A DNA stretch of 64,000 nucleotides from Hyphomicrobiaceae bacterium (GCA_022844275.1 JALHMB010000008.1:186001-250000), one strand, 5' to 3'; shown: positions 1 through 8,089, numbered from the stretch's first letter. A program made the numbers and translations. Notes: generated by a model not told the origin, from the sequence alone.

Positions 1-269
1 TTGTCAGCGATCGCAAGGCCATCATCGATATGGTCGACGCCGAGCGCGATGTGATGCACGCCGGGACGTGTCTCGCCACCGACAGCCGGATGACCCTGCG
101 GAAATAGCGCCAGCGTACTCTCGCCAATCGCAAAGACCGGCACGCGCTGCCCTGCACCATCGTCGATATCGTTGCGCTTGAGGCCGAGATGCTGGCCGAG
201 CACGCCCGCCGTGGCATCGCTGTCGTTCACCACCAGCGCAACGTATGCGAGATCTCGTCCCAAAGTCAT
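1..269 (-). CDS. VOC family (glyoxalase/bleomycin-resistance fold) protein, partial
   Basis: Minus-strand gene whose 3' part lies beyond the left edge; the first 89 codons are visible. The start ATG at 269 has a good ribosome site (GGGGAGG, about 7 nt upstream). The translation has the VOC beta-alpha-beta-beta-beta pattern: an opening strand (DLAYVALVVND), a helix with LGQHLGL, a strand ending FAIGESTLALF, and PGVHHIALGVD, which carries a histidine of the kind that ligates the metal in methylmalonyl-CoA epimerase and dioxygenase-like members. Substrate cannot be told from this fragment. It is followed on the same strand's upstream side by a TetR gene, 39 bp away, which may share its transcript. 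Confidence 0.8.
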   Translation of the reverse strand, partial: MTLGRDLAYVALVVNDSDATAGVLGQHLGLKRNDIDDGAGQRVPVFAIGESTLALFPQGHPAVGGETRPGVHHIALGVDHIDDGLAIAD

Positions 270-308
270 GTCGTCGCCTCCCCTGTCTGGATGATGGCCG
301 GGCCGCTC

Positions 309-944
309 TCAGCGCCTGCGATACGCAGCAAGAAACGCGCGCACGGCCATGCCGACGACGTGAGCGACGCGCTCGTCGGACGGCGGGCCGGCATGGTTGA
401 ATAGCATCGGCTTGAAGGTCGTCGATACACAGGCGTCGATGAACTGCGCTGCGGCGACCTCGCAGTCATGCGGCTCGAGCGTGCCGTCGGCGACCTTGTC
501 CTCGAGATACTTCCGCAAGCTCTCGATGCCAAGCGCGGGGCCTGCCAGGAAAAATCTGACACCCAGCTCCGGCATCCGGTCCGCGATTGCTATGACGGTT
601 CTTAGCTCGGAAACGCCGCCCGGCCGCGACATGAACTTCGAGAATGCGCGGCCCAACCGGCTTAGCTCGCTTTCGATGTCGGCATCGCGGTCGAGGTTGA
701 AGATCTGCTGGCCCTGCTCCCGGCTCTGCGCCTCGACGATGGCCTCGAACAGCTCTTCCTTGCTCTTGAAGTATACGTAGAGAGTTCCCTTGGAGACCCC
801 GGCCTCCCGAGCGATCTCGTTCATGCTCGCCGCATCGAATCCGTTGGCAAGGAACGTCCGACGGGCCCCTTCGAGGATTTGCCGCCGCTTGGCACTGTCT
901 TCGGGTGCTTCTTGGGCAGGCTTTACCTGCAACGGCATCGACAT
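309..944 (-). CDS. TetR/AcrR transcriptional regulator of the adjacent efflux pair
   Basis: A 211-residue TetR-family repressor. The DNA-binding domain is at residues 19-66, with the helix-turn-helix around MNEIAREAGVSKGTLYVYF (41-59). The rest is the helical ligand-binding and dimer domain, of the AefR/TetR_C_7 kind. The start ATG at 944 follows GGAGAGG by about 6 nt; a second ATG two codons later is possible. It is divergent from the EmrA/EmrB-like genes, and two almost identical 19-bp palindromes (988-1006 and 1046-1064) lie in the shared promoter region. The likely role, by inference, is repression of the pump and of itself, relieved by a toxic compound or substrate of the pump. Confidence 0.9.
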   Translation of the reverse strand: MSMPLQVKPAQEAPEDSAKRRQILEGARRTFLANGFDAASMNEIAREAGVSKGTLYVYFKSKEELFEAIVEAQSREQGQQIFNLDRDADIESELSRLGRAFSKFMSRPGGVSELRTVIAIADRMPELGVRFFLAGPALGIESLRKYLEDKVADGTLEPHDCEVAAAQFIDACVSTTFKPMLFNHAGPPSDERVAHVVGMAVRAFLAAYRRR

Positions 945-987
945 GGTGTCCTCTCCGCTTGTCCCGGCTTCCAGATCACAAGATCTT

Positions 988-1006
988 TAACCGAACCGTT
1001 CGGTCA
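988..1006. promoter_or_regulatory. TetR operator, copy 1
   Basis: TAACCGAACCGTTCGGTCA, an odd-length palindrome with one mismatched outer base pair around ACCGAAC-C-GTTCGGT. It lies 43 bp upstream of the TetR start at 944 and repeats copy 2, 58 bp away. Both sit between divergent tetR and emrA, the classical place for an autoregulated operator. Binding by this regulator is inferred. Confidence 0.8.
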
Positions 1007-1045
1007 TTGACATAAGCCTCGTTCCCGCCTACGTCAAGCACGCCA

Positions 1046-1064
1046 TGACCGAACCGTTCGGTCA
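1046..1064. promoter_or_regulatory. TetR operator, copy 2
   Basis: TGACCGAACCGTTCGGTCA, a perfect 9+1+9 palindrome, 36 bp upstream of the chosen emrA start at 1101. It differs from copy 1 only at one outer base. The centre-to-centre distance of 58 bp suggests one site for each of the two divergent promoters. Confidence 0.85.
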
Positions 1065-1100
1065 ATTTCAACGGCGATCGTGCTTTGGGAGAAACGGGTT

Positions 1101-2333
1101 ATGTCTGAAGATCAACAGCTTACAGAGGGCAGGGGAAAGCCTGAAGCCATTGAGGGCAGCCAGATTGGAGCGTCGTCCCCGATCGGAGCCAAGCTGGCCA
1201 ACCCTCAAAAGCCGGGTGAGACGACACCTCCCGCGGCGCACCGTGGCAGGCCCCTCGTCCGCGGCTTGGCTGCCTTGGGTCTCTTGGCGGCCATCGGCGG
1301 CGGCGCCTACTATGGCCACTACTGGTGGACGGCCGGTCGCTATCTCGTCAGCACCGACGACGCCTATGTCGGCGCCAAGAGCGCGACCCTGTCACCGAAA
1401 GTCTCCGGCTACGTCTCCGACATCATCGTGGCGGATAACACCCGCGTTGCCTCCGGCGACGTGATCGCGCGCATCGACGACGGCGATTACCAGCTCGCGG
1501 TCCAGACCGCGCGCGACCAGATCGCCGTGCAGCACGCGACGATCGAGCGCCTCGGCCAGCAGACGGCAGCACAGGAGGCTGCGGTCGATCAAGCCAAGGC
1601 GCAGCTCGCCTCGGCAAAGGCTGGCGCGACCCGGGCCGACCTCGAACTCAAGCGTCAGCAGGATCTGGCGGCGCGCCAGGTCAGCAGCCAGCAGTTGCTG
1701 GAGCAGGCGCGGGCTGGCTACGACCAGGCCGTCGCTTCCGTGAAAGCGTCGGAGGCAGCGATCGAAGCGGCAACGGCAAATGTCGGCGTCCTCAAGTCGC
1801 AGCAGGAAGAGGCGCGGCGGACGCTGAAGCAGTTCGAGACCTCGCTCGCCAAGGCGGAGCGCGATCTTTCCTTCACGTTGATCCGTGCGCCGTTCGACGG
1901 CGTCATCGGCAATCGCGCAGTTCAGGTCGGCGACTACGTTCAGCCGACGCAGAGGCTTGCGAGCCTCGTGCCGCTCGATGCGGTTTACATCGACGCCAAC
2001 TTTAAGGAGACGCAGCTCGCGAAGGTGCATCCCGGCCAGCCGGTCAGCATCTCAGTTGACGCGTTCCCCGATCGCAAGATCGAGGGTCGGGTGGCAAGCG
2101 TTGCGCCAGCATCGGGTTCAGTGTTCTCGCTGCTGCCGCCGGATAACGCGACGGGCAACTTCACGAAAATCGTGCAGCGGCTTCCCGTTCGCATTCTGGT
2201 GCCTGCGGCCGTCGCCGAGCAGTCCCTTCTGCGGCCAGGCATGTCGGTCGTGGTGAGCGTGAACACTAAGCCTGGTGCACCCGTTACCGAGCAGAAGTTG
2301 TCGAGCGCCAGCGTGCGGCCCAACGCCAACTGA
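1101..2333 (+). CDS. emrA: HlyD/EmrA-type membrane fusion protein of an MFS efflux pump
   Basis: Periplasmic adaptor that couples an inner-membrane MFS pump to an outer-membrane channel. From the ATG at 1101 it has 410 residues: a charged cytoplasmic tail, one membrane segment at about 52-72, a biotinyl-lipoyl half (STDDAYVGAKSATLSPKVSG), a long coiled-coil hairpin rich in Ala/Gln/Glu, the second lipoyl half (TLIRAPFDGVIGNRAVQVGD) and a beta-barrel with IDANFKETQLAKVHPGQPV, all typical of EmrA. The start at 1101 is preferred over an in-frame GTG at 1080 because GGGAGA sits 8 nt before it. Spaced 24 bp from the MFS gene, so one operon. The palindrome at 1046-1064 probably controls it. Confidence 0.92.
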   Translation: MSEDQQLTEGRGKPEAIEGSQIGASSPIGAKLANPQKPGETTPPAAHRGRPLVRGLAALGLLAAIGGGAYYGHYWWTAGRYLVSTDDAYVGAKSATLSPKVSGYVSDIIVADNTRVASGDVIARIDDGDYQLAVQTARDQIAVQHATIERLGQQTAAQEAAVDQAKAQLASAKAGATRADLELKRQQDLAARQVSSQQLLEQARAGYDQAVASVKASEAAIEAATANVGVLKSQQEEARRTLKQFETSLAKAERDLSFTLIRAPFDGVIGNRAVQVGDYVQPTQRLASLVPLDAVYIDANFKETQLAKVHPGQPVSISVDAFPDRKIEGRVASVAPASGSVFSLLPPDNATGNFTKIVQRLPVRILVPAAVAEQSLLRPGMSVVVSVNTKPGAPVTEQKLSSASVRPNAN

Positions 2334-2357
2334 TCGCGAGCCGAGGAGTACGTCGCC

Positions 2358-3959
2358 ATGGCCGACAGTCCCACCGCCGCGGCAACGCCGTTCCAGTCAT
2401 CGACGCCCCGCGCGGCGGCTGAGGATCGCATCGATCCGCGCCGTCTCCTTGCCTTCCTGGCCATGACGTTCGGCATGTTCATGGCGATCCTGGACATCCA
2501 GATCGTCTCGGCCTCACTGACCGAGATCCAGGCCGGCCTCTCGGCCTCGGCGAACGAGATCACGTGGGTGCAGACCTCGTATCTCATCGCCGAAGTGGTG
2601 ATGATCCCGCTCTCCGGATTTCTGTCACGGGCACTCGGCACGCGGATCCTGTTTGCGGCTTCAGCCGGCGGCTTCACGGCTGCGAGCTTGATGTGCGGCC
2701 TCTCCACCGGCATCAACGAGATGATCTTCTGGCGCGCCGTTCAGGGCTTCATTGGCGGCGGCATGATCCCGACCGTCTTCGCCACTGCCTACCTGATTTT
2801 CCCGCGCTCGAAGATGGTCATGGTCGGCCCCATGATCGGTCTCGTAGCGACGCTCGCCCCGACCATAGGCCCGACGGTTGGCGGCTATCTGACCGACGCC
2901 CTGTCATGGCATTGGCTGTTCTTCGTCAACATCATTCCCGGCATTGCCGTCACGGCAGCTGCTCTGATCCTCATCGATTTCGACACGCCGGACTGGTCGC
3001 TGCTCCGCAACTTCGACTTGGTCGGTCTGTTGGCGATGGCAGGGTTCCTCGGCGCGCTCGAGTATGTCCTGGAAGAGGGACCGCGCAACGACTGGTTCGG
3101 CGACGATAGCGTGCTGCTCATGGCCTGGGTGTCGGGGCTTTCGGCAATCGCCTTCTTCACACGCGTGCTGACCGCCAAACATCCGATCGTCGATCTGCGT
3201 GCCTTTACGGATCGCAATTTCGCGCTCGGGAGTCTCTTCTCTTTCGTGCTCGGCATCGGCCTCTATGGCCTGACCTATCTCTATCCGCTTTTTCTCGGTC
3301 AGGTGCGTGGCTACGACGCGCTGATGATCGGTGAGACCGTATTCGTCTCGGGCGTCGCCATGTTTCTCACGGCACCCTTGGCCGGCCGCCTCTCGGCCAG
3401 GGTCGATCCGCGCTACATGCTGATCACCGGCTTCCTGCTCTTCGCGCTCGGCACCTTCTGGCTGACCTACCTGACCAAGGACTGGGATTTCTGGGAACTA
3501 TTCTGGCCGCAGGTCTTCCGCGGCATGGGCCTGATGCTGGCGATCGTGCCAATCAACAACATCGCGCTCGGTACGCTGCCTGCAGATCGGCTGAAGAACG
3601 CATCAGGTCTTTACAATCTGATGCGCAACCTCGGCGGCGCGGTGGGGCTGGCTGGCTTGACCACGATCCTCAATGACCGCACCGACCTGCATCTGGCTCG
3701 GCTGCACGAGGCCATCACCTGGTCGCGCCAGCCGGCTCTCGAGACGCTAAACAGCCTGACGCAGCGCTTCTCGTCCTTCGGCAGCGATGCCCAGGCCATG
3801 GCGTTGAAGCAGCTCAATCAAATCGTGCACCGTCAGGGCGTCGTTATGGGCTTCGCCGACGTCTTCCTGCTGCTGACGTTCCTGTTCATGGGACTGGCCG
3901 TGCTGGCGCTGGTTATGAGGCGTCCTCCCCCAGTTGGCGGCGCATCCGGCGGCCACTAG
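2358..3959 (+). CDS. emrB: DHA2-family MFS drug transporter (EmrB-type)
   Basis: Proton-driven multidrug exporter of 533 residues, the usual size for 14-helix DHA2 pumps. The first helix contains LAFLAMTFGMFMAILDIQIV, where the Asp in helix 1 is a family hallmark, and the loop NEITWVQTSYLIAEVVMIPL follows as in EmrB. GGGMIPT and the GPTVGGYL motif C are present. The start ATG at 2358 has GAGGAG about 9 nt upstream. It works with the upstream EmrA-like adaptor to move substrates across both membranes; the outer-membrane partner is not in the window. Substrate unknown. Confidence 0.92.
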   Translation: MADSPTAAATPFQSSTPRAAAEDRIDPRRLLAFLAMTFGMFMAILDIQIVSASLTEIQAGLSASANEITWVQTSYLIAEVVMIPLSGFLSRALGTRILFAASAGGFTAASLMCGLSTGINEMIFWRAVQGFIGGGMIPTVFATAYLIFPRSKMVMVGPMIGLVATLAPTIGPTVGGYLTDALSWHWLFFVNIIPGIAVTAAALILIDFDTPDWSLLRNFDLVGLLAMAGFLGALEYVLEEGPRNDWFGDDSVLLMAWVSGLSAIAFFTRVLTAKHPIVDLRAFTDRNFALGSLFSFVLGIGLYGLTYLYPLFLGQVRGYDALMIGETVFVSGVAMFLTAPLAGRLSARVDPRYMLITGFLLFALGTFWLTYLTKDWDFWELFWPQVFRGMGLMLAIVPINNIALGTLPADRLKNASGLYNLMRNLGGAVGLAGLTTILNDRTDLHLARLHEAITWSRQPALETLNSLTQRFSSFGSDAQAMALKQLNQIVHRQGVVMGFADVFLLLTFLFMGLAVLALVMRRPPPVGGASGGH

Positions 3960-4050
3960 AGCATCATCGGACCGCACGGAATCGCTTCGTGTTTCAGCGG
4001 TCCGATAAGGATACTCTAGGATCGAGAGCGATCGGATGGAAGTGCTCTAG
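3956..4050. repeat. 95-bp palindromic intergenic repeat unit
   Basis: The unit is bounded by perfect 8-bp inverted ends, CTAGAGCA (3956-3963) and TGCTCTAG (4043-4050). Inside is a perfect 10-bp stem, ATCGGACCGC (3966-3975) with GCGGTCCGAT (3997-4006). It overlaps the emrB stop codon, which lies in the left end. The shape resembles the GAGCAT-type dispersed palindromic elements of rhizobial genomes. It could also end the emrAB transcript or stabilise its 3' end, though no T run follows. Other copies cannot be checked here. Confidence 0.6.
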
Positions 4051-4101
4051 TGCTCCGCATTTTGCAGCTGCCGCGAACCAAATCAGAGATGGAGATCGTC
4101 G

Positions 4102-4728
4102 ATGCGGAATGAATACCTGGGCGGCTTGGCCGGAAACCGGCTCGTCAGCCCTTCTGCTGAACGCAACAAGGAGCCCATCGCCCAACTGCTCAAGGAGCTA
4201 TTGCCTGAGCATGGCGTCGTGCTCGAGGTTAGCAGCGGTACGGGGCAACATGCTGTCCATTTCGCCCAACGCATGCCCTATCTCACGTGGCAGCCAAGCG
4301 AGCGCGACGAAGGTTGCCTGCTATCGATCGCGCGTTGGGTGAAGGACCAGGGCCTCACGAACGTTCGAGCACCTCTGCACCTCAATGTGATGGATCGGCC
4401 GTGGCCAATCAGATCAGCCGTAGCCGTCGTGTGCCTCAACATGATCCACATCGCCCCTTGGCCGGCGGCGGAGGGGCTCGTCAGCGGGGCGAGCGAAATC
4501 CTCAATCCGGGCGGGCTGCTTTACCTCTACGGCCCATTCCGCCGCGACGGCCACCACACCGCCGCGAGCAATGAAGCATTTGATCGTCAGCTCCGCACGC
4601 AGAACCCGGAGTGGGGCGTGCGCAATCTGGAAGACGTTGCCAACTACGCACGTTCTCATGGCTTCGGGACGCCCGAGGTCCACGAGATGCCGGCAAACAA
4701 CCTATCAGTCGTCCTTCGCAGGCAGTAA
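4102..4728 (+). CDS. DUF938 family SAM-dependent methyltransferase-like protein
   Basis: A 208-residue protein that matches DUF938 over its full length. It has RNKEPI near residue 21, then the SAM-binding glycine motif VLEVSSGTGQHAVHFA (40-55), then PSERDEG, an aspartate-containing turn typical after motif II (LHLNVMDRPWP), and HIAPWPA with a C-terminal NNLSVVLRR, all signatures of this family. Members are predicted class I methyltransferases of unknown substrate. GGAG lies before the ATG at 4102. It stands alone between the palindromic repeat and the aldolase gene, so context gives no function. Confidence 0.85.
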   Translation: MRNEYLGGLAGNRLVSPSAERNKEPIAQLLKELLPEHGVVLEVSSGTGQHAVHFAQRMPYLTWQPSERDEGCLLSIARWVKDQGLTNVRAPLHLNVMDRPWPIRSAVAVVCLNMIHIAPWPAAEGLVSGASEILNPGGLLYLYGPFRRDGHHTAASNEAFDRQLRTQNPEWGVRNLEDVANYARSHGFGTPEVHEMPANNLSVVLRRQ

Positions 4729-4920
4729 GCCCCTACCCGTCGCCGCTCCCCCACTACGATCACGCTATTGGGCGGCCGCTGGCGGAGGCGGTGCATTAAT
4801 AGGTTCGACTACACCCTCCAAAAAAGCAACGCTCAATGAACCGCCGCTCGGATATACGGATGCCGTGCGGAGCACCAGCGAGTCCGCTGCAGAACGAACG
4901 AATACGGGAGGTGTGAGACG

Positions 4921-5688
4921 ATGCGACCCAACAAGATCAAGCAGATGTGGCGGGACGGCAAATACGTGACTCTGGGCTGGCTCTCCGTGTCCCACGGGTT
5001 CACGGCCGAGGTCATGGCGCGTCAGGGCTTCGATGCCCTCTGCGTCGACTTGCAGCACGGCACCTCCGAGATGAATGACGTTGGGCCGTTGTTGCAAGCG
5101 ATCTCGCAGACCGACACGGCCCCAGTCGTTCGCGTCGCATGGAACGAGCCGGCGACCATCATGAAGGCCTTGGACCTCGGCGCCTATGGCATCATCGTGC
5201 CGCTGGTCAATACGGCGCAGGAAGCGGCGAAGGCGGTGGCTGCGTGCCGCTATCCGCCGGTCGGCATTCGCTCATCAGGGCCCGTGCGCGCCATCCACTA
5301 CGGCGGCGCCGACTACGTCGCCAAGGCCAACGACGAGATCGTCGTCATGGCCATGATCGAGACGAAGGAGGGGCTCGAAAACCTCGACGCCATCTGCGCC
5401 ACGCCCGGTCTCGACGCCGTCTACATCGGGCCGGCTGACCTGTCGTTCGCATTGGGCCTGACGCCGCGTGGCGATAATCCCGATCCGCTTCACCTCGCGA
5501 CTTGCGACAAGATCCTGAAGTCCGCGCACAAGCACGGGATTAAATGCGTCATGCATTGTGCCAGCGCCGCGTTTGCGGCAGGTGCCGTCAAGCGCGGCTT
5601 CGACATGGTGATGCTGACCTCCGACCTCTCCTGCATGATCGCCGGCGCGCGCCAGCAGCTCGACGAGCTCAAGGCCAAGACGTCCTGA
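4921..5688 (+). CDS. HpcH/HpaI family class II pyruvate aldolase
   Basis: A metal-dependent aldolase of 255 residues, related to 4-hydroxy-2-oxoheptanedioate and 2-dehydro-3-deoxyglucarate aldolases, which split 2-keto-4-hydroxy acids into pyruvate and an aldehyde. The family motifs are visible: CVDLQHG (residues 41-47, with the catalytic His), RSSGPVRA near 119, the metal Glu in AMIETKEGLENL, and YIGPADLS with the metal Asp. GGGAGGTG precedes the ATG at 4921 by about 6 nt. It lies just upstream of the RutR-type regulon but on the far side of its first operator, so there is no sequence evidence that it belongs to it. The exact substrate is not predictable. Confidence 0.88.
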   Translation: MRPNKIKQMWRDGKYVTLGWLSVSHGFTAEVMARQGFDALCVDLQHGTSEMNDVGPLLQAISQTDTAPVVRVAWNEPATIMKALDLGAYGIIVPLVNTAQEAAKAVAACRYPPVGIRSSGPVRAIHYGGADYVAKANDEIVVMAMIETKEGLENLDAICATPGLDAVYIGPADLSFALGLTPRGDNPDPLHLATCDKILKSAHKHGIKCVMHCASAAFAAGAVKRGFDMVMLTSDLSCMIAGARQQLDELKAKTS

Positions 5689-5762
5689 GTGCGATGGGCG
5701 CACTGAGCTCCTTCTGCGCTGCAAGCCGCGCAGAAGGCAGCGCCGGCAATGCCTCAACAATA

Positions 5763-5778
5763 TTGACCATTTGGTCAG
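5763..5778. promoter_or_regulatory. RutR-type operator O1
   Basis: TTGACCATTTGGTCAG matches the known RutR consensus TTGACCA-N2-TGGTCAA at all but the last base. It lies upstream of the flavoprotein gene and, through it, of the regulator gene at 7273. The left half TTGACC could serve as a -35 element, but the -10 opposite it is weak. Two further copies occur at 7965 and 14219. Confidence 0.8.
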
Positions 5779-5898
5779 ATTTTGATGAACTGCCACTCGT
5801 TGCCAGAACGAGGCGCAGGCCTAATCGCTTGCGCTGTTGGCAAGACAGGGCGGGCGGCTGCGAGAGCCGACAGGACTGGCTATCAGGCACGATCCGCA

Positions 5899-7197
5899 AT
5901 GGGACGAGTGATCATCGTGGGCGGCGGGGCAGCGGGCGTGTGGCTCGCGGCGCTCCTCGCGGATCGCGGCATCTCGGAAATCGACATCATCGAACCGAGC
6001 ATGCTTCTAGGACGCGGCGCGGCCTACGCGACGAACAATCCCGATCATCTCCTCAATGTGACCCCGGACAAGTTGGACCCACACCCAGTAAACGGATACG
6101 AAACTTTCTCTTCCTGGCTCGCGCGGCACCGGCCGGAACTCGTCTCAGGCTATTGTCCGCGCGGTGTTTTCGGCGCGTACATGGACGACGTCGTGCGCGA
6201 GCTTCGCTCTCGCGCCGCCATACGGCATCACTGCTCCACCGCCACGGAGATTTCTGCCCAACCGAGCGGACTCGCCGTCATTCTGGAAGACGGCACATCG
6301 CTGGTCGCTGATCATGTCGTCCTGGCCATCGGGAATCTGCCACCGCGCCGGATCGCGCCGCAGCTCAAGCATCGGCGCGTCATCGAAGATCCCTGGCGAC
6401 TGGATGCCGAGACGATCAAGGGCGCGCACAAAGTCGTCATCGCCGGAAGTGGCCTAACTGCCGCGGATGTCGCGATCTCAGTCAACGAAGCCGCGCCTGA
6501 TGCAGAGATTGTATTGTCGGCCAATCGCCCCTTCATGCCCCCTGCCGATGCCACGGTCGTCAATTGGACAGGGGCCGGCGACATACCCGCCGCGCGGCCA
6601 TCGCGCGTTTGGCAGTATGTCGTGCGCGAGATCCGATCAGGCGATGCCACGGATCACTGGATCTCGGTCATCGAGGCCACCAAGTCGCACGCACCGCGTC
6701 TCTGGGAGGCGTGGATCCCGCGAGATAGAGCGACATTCGCGCGGCATGGACTTCGGCACTGGCTGCATCATCGCCACCGGATGCCGGCGCCGTCATTCGC
6801 CCTCATGCAAAAGCTGATCGCGACAGGCCGGCTCAGCATCGCGCGCGGCCGCGTCGGCGATGTCGAGATTGCCGGAGATGAAGTCCACCTCACGATCGGC
6901 GGGCGGCCGGTCACCGCCGATGTGCTCATAAATGCGACTGGGCCGAGCGTGGACATCATCGATGAGCCACTTCTCAAGGCGGCAGCAGATCGCGGACTGA
7001 TTTCACCGGATGCCTATGGCTTGGGGCTTGCTGCTAGCCAATCAGGTCAGGCTCTCGGCCCCGATGGGCGCCGAACGCGAGGTCTGTGGATCCTGGGCGC
7101 CTGGACACGCGGCACGCACTTCGAGGTCGTCGCCGTCCCGCTGCTGCGAAAGCACGCCGGCTTGATCGTCGATGCCATTACCGCTGATCTCAACTGA
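5899..7197 (+). CDS. FAD/NAD(P)-binding flavoprotein (NAD_binding_9 type)
   Basis: A 432-residue flavoprotein. The dinucleotide fold begins at once: RVIIVGGGAAG (3-13), followed by the acidic strand end DIIEPS, then GRGAAYATNNPDHLLNVTPD, a signature of the FAD-NAD(P)-binding group that also holds YdhS-like proteins. A second Rossmann element is KVVIAGSGLTAADVA. Near the C terminus are DVLINATGPSVD and GLWILGAWTRGTHFEVVAVP. The start at 5899 is chosen because the fold begins there; an upstream in-frame stretch to 5782 has no protein-like character, though no strong ribosome site marks 5899. It is first behind RutR-type operator O1 and probably co-transcribed with the regulator. A role in pyrimidine degradation, for instance an oxidation step, is inference from this context only. 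Confidence 0.82.
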   Translation: MGRVIIVGGGAAGVWLAALLADRGISEIDIIEPSMLLGRGAAYATNNPDHLLNVTPDKLDPHPVNGYETFSSWLARHRPELVSGYCPRGVFGAYMDDVVRELRSRAAIRHHCSTATEISAQPSGLAVILEDGTSLVADHVVLAIGNLPPRRIAPQLKHRRVIEDPWRLDAETIKGAHKVVIAGSGLTAADVAISVNEAAPDAEIVLSANRPFMPPADATVVNWTGAGDIPAARPSRVWQYVVREIRSGDATDHWISVIEATKSHAPRLWEAWIPRDRATFARHGLRHWLHHRHRMPAPSFALMQKLIATGRLSIARGRVGDVEIAGDEVHLTIGGRPVTADVLINATGPSVDIIDEPLLKAAADRGLISPDAYGLGLAASQSGQALGPDGRRTRGLWILGAWTRGTHFEVVAVPLLRKHAGLIVDAITADLN

Positions 7198-7272
7198 ACT
7201 GCGCTTTCTTGTTCAGCGCGCGCATCTGACGTACACAGACCGGAGGTGCAACCGGGAAAACTGGAGCCGACG

Positions 7273-7968
7273 GTGACCAAACACGCCCGGGTGAGCGAGA
7301 CTAGTCGGCATGGCGACGCCCACAGCGTCAGAATGCGAAACAATATCAAGATCCTGAGCGCCGCGGAGGAGGTCTTCGCCGAAAAGGGGTTCGATGGCGC
7401 GACGACACAGGAGATTGCGGATCGCGCGGGCCTGCCGAAAGCCAACGTGCACTACTACTTCCGCACCAAGAAGGACATTTACCTCGCGGTTATGAGCTCC
7501 ATCATGGCGCCATGGCTCGAGGCATTCCAAGCCATCAGCGCCGAAGACGATCCGACGGAAGCGCTCGGCAATTACATCCGCCGGAAGGTAATGCTCTCCA
7601 AGGAGCGGCCACTCGCATCCCGGATCTTCGCCAATGAAATGATCCGCGGTGCCCCAGTCCTTTCGGAGTTTCTCAACAGCGATCTCAACGATTGGGTCGA
7701 CGAGAAGGTGGGCATCCTCAGGCAGTGGGCCAAGCGCGGAAAAATGGATCCCATCCCGCCGCATCACCTCTTCTTCGTCATCTGGGCGGCAACCCAGACT
7801 TACGCCGACTTCGAGGTGCAGGTGTGCAGCATTCTTCGGCGCGATCGCCTCACGAGCGGCGACTTCGATACCGCCGCTGACTTCATCACTACACTCGTTC
7901 TCAAGGGCTGCGGCGTGCGCCCATCTGATCAGAAAACAGGCAGGCGGAGTGCGAAGCGCACTACTTGA
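7273..7968 (+). CDS. rutR: RutR-like TetR regulator of pyrimidine degradation
   Basis: A 231-residue TetR regulator that resembles Escherichia coli RutR along its length: the helix-turn-helix (TTQEIADRAGLPKANVHYYF, 44-63), ASRIFANEMIRGAPVL, WAKRGKMDPI, and HHLFFVIWAATQTYADFEVQV, which parallels the RutR ligand-domain stretch ending WASTQHYADF. RutR binds uracil or thymine and releases DNA. The start is the GTG at 7273, with GGAG 6 nt upstream; a GTG at 7246 has its only ribosome-like sequence too close. Three copies of the RutR operator sequence surround the gene, one of them overlapping its own stop codon (7965-7980). This makes an autoregulated uracil-sensing repressor very likely; ligand identity is inferred. 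Confidence 0.9.
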   Translation: MTKHARVSETSRHGDAHSVRMRNNIKILSAAEEVFAEKGFDGATTQEIADRAGLPKANVHYYFRTKKDIYLAVMSSIMAPWLEAFQAISAEDDPTEALGNYIRRKVMLSKERPLASRIFANEMIRGAPVLSEFLNSDLNDWVDEKVGILRQWAKRGKMDPIPPHHLFFVIWAATQTYADFEVQVCSILRRDRLTSGDFDTAADFITTLVLKGCGVRPSDQKTGRRSAKRTT

Positions 7969-7980
7969 CCACTTGGTCAA
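7965..7980. promoter_or_regulatory. RutR-type operator O2
   Basis: TTGACCACTTGGTCAA is a perfect match to TTGACCA-N2-TGGTCAA; the symmetry extends by one pair (7964-7981). It overlaps the rutR stop codon (7966-7968) and lies 235 bp upstream of the ABC importer. Its left half can act as a -35 (TTGACC, 7965-7970) with TACGAT at 7988-7993 as -10, spacer 17 nt, so bound repressor would cover the promoter. Confidence 0.88.
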
Positions 7981-8050
7981 GTCACCATACGATCCTCGCG
8001 TTCTCACAGCAGACTTGTGCGTTGGGGAAGTACGCCTGCTGCTTCCGGAA

Positions 8051-8089
8051 TGTCACGTCGAGTGCGCGGACGACGCGTGCGACGTGACA
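8051..8089 (+). promoter_or_regulatory. Perfect 10-bp hairpin in the leader of the ABC importer operon
   Basis: TGTCACGTCG (8051-8060) and CGACGTGACA (8080-8089) are exact inverted repeats with a 19-nt loop, inside which CGCG (8065-8068) can pair with CGCG (8074-8077). It lies between operator O2 and the ATG at 8215. It may be an mRNA structure or a site for a second DNA-binding protein; no T run follows, so it is not a standard terminator. Function unknown. Confidence 0.55.
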
